Position numbers and translations under genes: made by a program
In this document: positions 12,727 through 15,494 of the stretch, piece after piece
Position numbering within the stretch: the first letter of the stretch is position 1
Layout: every line of letters starts with the position of its first letter
Notes under the pieces: generated by a model
Databases searched by the model: none
The model's input: the letters and a program-made list of their open reading frames with translations, nothing else
Told to the model about the DNA's origin: nothing
Source: RYN-111 sp046723735
Lineage (GTDB): Bacteria; Actinomycetota; Actinomycetes; Mycobacteriales; SCTD01
Direction: 5' to 3'
Length of the DNA: 15,494 nt
Assembly: GCA_046723735.1 (NCBI GenBank)
Contig: JBKOVB010000046.1
Coordinates: 1 to 15,494 of the forward strand

Positions 12727-14226
12727 GTGACCACCACTGCCCCTGCCCGCGCCTCGATCGGCCTGCGGTCGGAACGCGGCCCCGTCCTCGGGGCAGTCAT
12801 GCTCGCCACCGCGCTGGTGGCGCTGGACTCCACGGTCATCGCGACCGCCGTACCGACCGTCGTCAAGGACCTCGGCGGGTTCAGCCAGTTCCCCTGGATG
12901 TTCAGCCTCTACCTGCTGACCCAGGCGGTGACGGTGCCGGTCTACGGCAAGCTCGCCGACCTCTACGGCCGCAAGCCGATGCTCCTCACCGGGATCTCGA
13001 TCTTCGTGCTCGGGTCGCTGCTGTGCGGCGCGGCCTGGTCGATGCCGGTGCTGATCGCGAGCCGGGCGGTCCAGGGCCTCGGAGCCGGCGCGATCATCCC
13101 GATCGGCGTCACGATCATCGGCGACCTCTACACGCTGGAGGAGCGCGCGCGCGTCCAGGGCTACAACGCCTCGGTGTGGGCCGTCTCCTCGGTCGCCGGC
13201 CCGCTGATGGGCGGCCTGTTCAGCGAGTACCTCTCGTGGCGCTGGATCTTCTTCATCAACCTGCCGCTGGGTGCGGCCGCGCTGGTGGCGCTGCGCCGAC
13301 ACTTCCACGAGCAGGTACGACGGCGCGAGCACAAGATCGACTACCGCGGCGTCGCGCTGCTGACCACGGGCTGCTCGCTGCTGATCCTCGCGCTGCTCGA
13401 GGGCGGGCACGCCTGGGCCTGGGGCTCCCCGACCAGCACGTTGGTCCTGGGCAGCGCGCTGCTGCTGCTCGCGGCGTTCGTGGTCGTGGAACGGCACGCC
13501 GCCGAGCCCGTCCTGCCGCTGTGGCTGATGCGCCACCGCGTGCTCGTGGGCGGCAACCTCGCCGCCATGGGCGTGGGCGCGCTGCTGGTGGGTGCGAGCA
13601 GCTATGTGCCGACGTACGTCCAGGGCGTGCTCGGCACCGGGCCGGTGACTGCCGGGCTGGCCTTCGGCGCGCTCACCCTGGGCTGGCCCATCTCGGCGGC
13701 GCTGTCCGGCCGGGTCTACCTGCGGCTGGGTTTCCGCGACACGGCGCTGATCGGCATGGGCTTCGCGCTGCTCGGGGTCTTCATGACCGTGCAGCTGTCC
13801 GGGCACGCCCCGGTGTGGCACGTGGCGCTCGCCATGTTCGTCACCGGGATCGGGATGGGCCTGTCGTCGAGCCCGCTCGTGGTGGCCGTGCAGTCGGTCG
13901 TGGGCTACGACCGGCGCGGCGTGGTCACGGGCGCCAACATGTTCTTCCGCTCGATCGGCTCGGCCGTCGGGGTCGCGGCCTACGGCGCGCTCGCCAACTC
14001 CACCATCGCCGACCGGTTCGCGCACCCCCCGAAGAGCGTGCGCGGTCCGTTGCCGCACAGCGTCGACGAGACGACGCAGGCCCTGCAGCACGGCGGGGCG
14101 GTGGCGCAGTTCGCGCGCGCCAGCCTCTACGCCGCGACCCACCACGTGTTCGTCGGGATGGCGGTCACCGCCGTGCTGATCACGGTCGCGGTGGGACTGG
14201 TGCCCCGCCGTACGTCGTCGATCTAA
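12727..14226 (+). CDS. DHA2-family (EmrB/QacA-like) MFS drug exporter, 14 transmembrane segments
   Basis: This 499-residue inner-membrane protein is a proton-coupled exporter of the 14-TMS drug:H+ antiporter family 2. TMS1 carries motif D1, ALDSTVIATAVPTVVKDLGG (about 32-51). Motif A, GKLADLYGRKP, is at about 74-84. Motif B, RAVQGLGAGAIIPIG, is at about 113-127, and motif C lies in AGPLMGGLFSEYLSWRWIFFINLPLG (about 157-182). Further hydrophobic segments run to the end, with a loop at about 445-470 before the last helix (VFVGMAVTAVLITVAVGLV). The substrate cannot be told from sequence. The GTG at 12727 follows GGAG (12717-12720) by six bases; a TTG four codons upstream overlaps that site. Its stop overlaps the stop of the convergent winged-helix gene by four bases. 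No efflux partner gene (membrane fusion protein) is present. Confidence 0.95.
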   Translation: MTTTAPARASIGLRSERGPVLGAVMLATALVALDSTVIATAVPTVVKDLGGFSQFPWMFSLYLLTQAVTVPVYGKLADLYGRKPMLLTGISIFVLGSLLCGAAWSMPVLIASRAVQGLGAGAIIPIGVTIIGDLYTLEERARVQGYNASVWAVSSVAGPLMGGLFSEYLSWRWIFFINLPLGAAALVALRRHFHEQVRRREHKIDYRGVALLTTGCSLLILALLEGGHAWAWGSPTSTLVLGSALLLLAAFVVVERHAAEPVLPLWLMRHRVLVGGNLAAMGVGALLVGASSYVPTYVQGVLGTGPVTAGLAFGALTLGWPISAALSGRVYLRLGFRDTALIGMGFALLGVFMTVQLSGHAPVWHVALAMFVTGIGMGLSSSPLVVAVQSVVGYDRRGVVTGANMFFRSIGSAVGVAAYGALANSTIADRFAHPPKSVRGPLPHSVDETTQALQHGGAVAQFARASLYAATHHVFVGMAVTAVLITVAVGLVPRRTSSI

Positions 14227-14627
14227 AGGGCGCGCAGCGCCCAGCCGCGGTCGCGGACGTTCCGGAACAGGTCCAGGCCGGTCCGGGTGCGGAGCCGGCA
14301 CAGCTGCACGTCCACCCGGCGGGACACCGAGGTGTCGCCCCAGCACAGCCAGTTCAGCTGGTCGCGGCTCCAGACCCGTCGCGGAGCGGCCAGGAACAGC
14401 GCGAGCAGCTCCACCTGCCGCGCGGACAGGTCGAGCGGCTCGCCGTCGAGGGTCACCACGTACGACGGCAGGTCGACCGCGAGCGGCCCGTGAGCCATCG
14501 GCGCCTGGACGGCGACGCCCGCGGCGGCGGCGCGGGAGACGAAGTCGGTCTCGAGCCGGCTGTCGGCGCCGACGGCGCGCAGCAGCGGGCGGGCGGCGGG
14601 CGGTACGGCAGGTGCGGTGGCAGCCAT
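14223..14627 (-). CDS. Orphan OmpR/PhoB-type winged-helix DNA-binding protein
   Basis: This 134-residue protein has a C-terminal domain (about 50-134) that reads like the effector domain of OmpR-type response regulators: LDLSARQVELLALFLAAPRRVWSRDQL, then WGD, RRVDVQLCRLRTRTG (recognition helix region), and a wing ending VRDRGWALRAL. The first 50 residues are Ala/Pro-rich and too short for a receiver domain, so there is no phosphorylation site. Whether the input comes from a bound partner, or the protein acts constitutively, is unknown. GGAGG (14636-14640) precedes the ATG by eight bases. It converges on the exporter with overlapping stop codons (TAA and TAG share bases 14223-14226), so the two transcripts must interfere or overlap. 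It is divergent from orn. Confidence 0.85.
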   Translation of the reverse strand: MAATAPAVPPAARPLLRAVGADSRLETDFVSRAAAAGVAVQAPMAHGPLAVDLPSYVVTLDGEPLDLSARQVELLALFLAAPRRVWSRDQLNWLCWGDTSVSRRVDVQLCRLRTRTGLDLFRNVRDRGWALRAL

Positions 14628-14755
14628 GGGGAGTCCCTCCGGGGGTCTGGGTGAACCTGATCAAGGACGCTAGGGACGCCGAGTTCCCAGAAGGTGACTC
14701 GTGCGTTTCGGGACGGTTCCGGGCAGCGCACAAGCCCGTGGCGCCCGCGCGCCCC

Positions 14756-14761
14756 TAGGGT
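14756..14761 (+). promoter_or_regulatory. Leaderless-type -10 box of orn
   Basis: TAGGGT fits TANNNT and ends 7 nt before the GTG start of orn, with no Shine-Dalgarno between. This spacing puts the transcript start at the initiation codon, as at ettA. No good -35 hexamer is seen. Confidence 0.5.
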
Positions 14762-14768
14762 GTTGCCC

Positions 14769-15377
14769 GTGAACGACCGCCTGGTGTGGATCGACTGCGA
14801 GATGACCGGGCTCGACCTGGCGTCCGACCTGCTCATCGAGGTGGCTGTGCTGGTCACCGACGCCGACCTCAACGTGATCGGCGAGGGCGTCGACGTGGTC
14901 ATCGGCGCGACGGAGGAGCAGCTCACCCGCATGCCGGACGTGGTGCGCGAGATGCACGCCACCTCCGGGCTGACCGAGGAGGTCCTGCGGTCGACCCTCA
15001 CGGTGGCGGACGCCGAGAAGCAGGTGCTGGCGTACGTCCGGGAGCACGTCGAGCCCGGCAAGGCGCCGCTGTGCGGCAACTCGATCGCCACCGACCGGGG
15101 CTTCCTGGCGCGGGACATGCCGGAGCTGGACGCGTTCCTCCACTACCGGATGGTGGACGTCTCCTCGATCAAGGAGCTCGCGCGGCGCTGGTACCCGCGC
15201 GCCTACTTCCAAGCCCCCAAGAAGTACGGCGGCCACCGCGCGCTCGCAGACATCCGCGACTCGGTGCGCGAGCTGGCCTACTACCGTGCCACCGTGTTCG
15301 TGCCGGCGCCCGGGCCGACGACGGACCAGGCCAGCGCCGCCGCGGCCGCGCTCACGGACGGTCTCACGAACGGCTAG
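14769..15377 (+). CDS. orn: Oligoribonuclease (3'-5' exoribonuclease, DEDDh)
   Basis: This 202-residue enzyme degrades the shortest RNA oligomers, including dinucleotides such as pGpG from c-di-GMP turnover, to mononucleotides. All five DEDDh residues are visible: Asp9 and Glu11 in VWIDCEMTGLD, Asp109 in CGNSIATDRGFLARDMPELD, and His156 and Asp161 in GGHRALADIRDS. The KELARRWYP block is also typical. The last 25 residues are Ala-rich and non-conserved. The GTG at 14769 gives the family start MNDRLVWIDCEMTGL; the frame is open 25 codons upstream but without similarity and through the -10 box. tRNA-His follows directly, an arrangement common in actinobacteria. The tRNA promoter overlaps the orn stop. 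Confidence 0.98.
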   Translation: MNDRLVWIDCEMTGLDLASDLLIEVAVLVTDADLNVIGEGVDVVIGATEEQLTRMPDVVREMHATSGLTEEVLRSTLTVADAEKQVLAYVREHVEPGKAPLCGNSIATDRGFLARDMPELDAFLHYRMVDVSSIKELARRWYPRAYFQAPKKYGGHRALADIRDSVRELAYYRATVFVPAPGPTTDQASAAAAALTDGLTNG

Positions 15378-15380
15378 ACT
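15375..15380 (+). promoter_or_regulatory. -10 box of tRNA-His, overlapping the orn stop codon
   Basis: TAGACT, a typical stable-RNA -10 hexamer, begins with the TAG stop of orn. The tRNA starts 38 nt downstream. A possible -35 (CTCACG at 15351-15356) lies 18 bp upstream inside orn. A small hairpin, CGTCC-CTC-GGACG (15392-15404), sits in the leader. Confidence 0.5.
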
Positions 15381-15417
15381 CGCTGCGCGCTCGTCCCTCG
15401 GACGCGGCGCATCGCAT

Positions 15418-15494
15418 GGTGGGCGTAGCTCAGCTGGCAGAGCACTGGGTTGTGATCCCAGGTGTCGCGGGTTCAATCCCCGTCGCTCACCCCA
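15418..15494 (+). tRNA. tRNA-His (anticodon GUG), with encoded G-1 and CCA
   Basis: The acceptor GTGGGCG (15419-15425) pairs with CGCTCAC (15484-15490) with one G-U pair. The preceding G at 15418 is the histidine-specific G-1, facing discriminator C15491. CCA (15492-15494) is encoded and ends exactly at the window edge. The anticodon stem CTGGG/CCCAG encloses TTGTGAT with anticodon GTG. The T arm is GCGGG-TTCAATC-CCCGT. G-1 with C73 is the identity element of histidyl-tRNA synthetase, which confirms the call. Confidence 0.97.

Noticed and set aside
12694..14733. Minus-strand frame of 679 codons opposite the exporter
   Set aside because: His/Arg/Gln-rich shadow of the exporter, no motif, and crosses the winged-helix gene in another frame.
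1..15494. CRISPR array, insertion sequence or prophage genes
   Set aside because: No regularly spaced repeats, no transposase motifs and no phage structural genes are seen on either strand.

Overview
The window is GC-rich throughout, and almost every codon third position is G or C. GTG starts are common, two genes look leaderless, and the families present (FliW/CsrA with a FliA/WhiG sigma factor, EttA, DHA2 exporter, orn next to tRNA-His) fit a motile, high-GC actinobacterium. A Nocardioides-like member of the Propionibacteriales is my best guess. The species cannot be named from this sequence.

Layout, left to right. Positions 1-86 hold the end of a plus-strand gene. Positions 140-1796 hold a minus-strand operon, fliW > csrA > FliA/WhiG-type sigma, which is a complete flagellar regulatory switch without structural flagellar genes in view. 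Positions 1797-2260 are non-coding but rich in inverted repeats. ettA (2261-3943) follows on the minus strand with a leaderless-type promoter. Next come an ssb paralogue (4035-4487), a large FAD-dependent dehydrogenase (4608-6263) and a secreted Asp-box (sialidase-like propeller) protein (6291-8342), all on the minus strand. Strong hairpins separate ettA from ssb and ssb from the FAD gene. The FAD and Asp-box genes are 27 nt apart and may be co-transcribed.

tRNA-Arg(UCU) lies at 8437-8510. The last 20 bases of this tRNA plus one more base recur exactly at 12443-12463 in the same orientation, 3952 bp away. This is the classic footprint of site-specific integration into a tRNA 3' end. The interval holds one gene, a secreted protein of about 1249 residues built from two propeller-plus-Ig units, further Ig/Fn3-like domains and a C-terminal sandwich domain. 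No integrase, excisionase or relaxase is present. This single-cargo, integrase-less element is the most unusual thing in the window.

Beyond the element lie a 41-codon minus-strand ORF, a DHA2-type multidrug exporter (12727-14226) whose stop codon overlaps that of a convergent orphan winged-helix gene (14223-14627), the oligoribonuclease gene orn (14769-15377, probably leaderless), and tRNA-His(GUG), complete with CCA at the very end of the window.

Functionally the window mixes core genes (ettA, orn, two tRNAs, the motility switch) with an accessory block concerned with the cell surface and secretion (Asp-box protein, large beta-rich secreted protein) and with export. All functional statements are from sequence reading alone; no database search was run.
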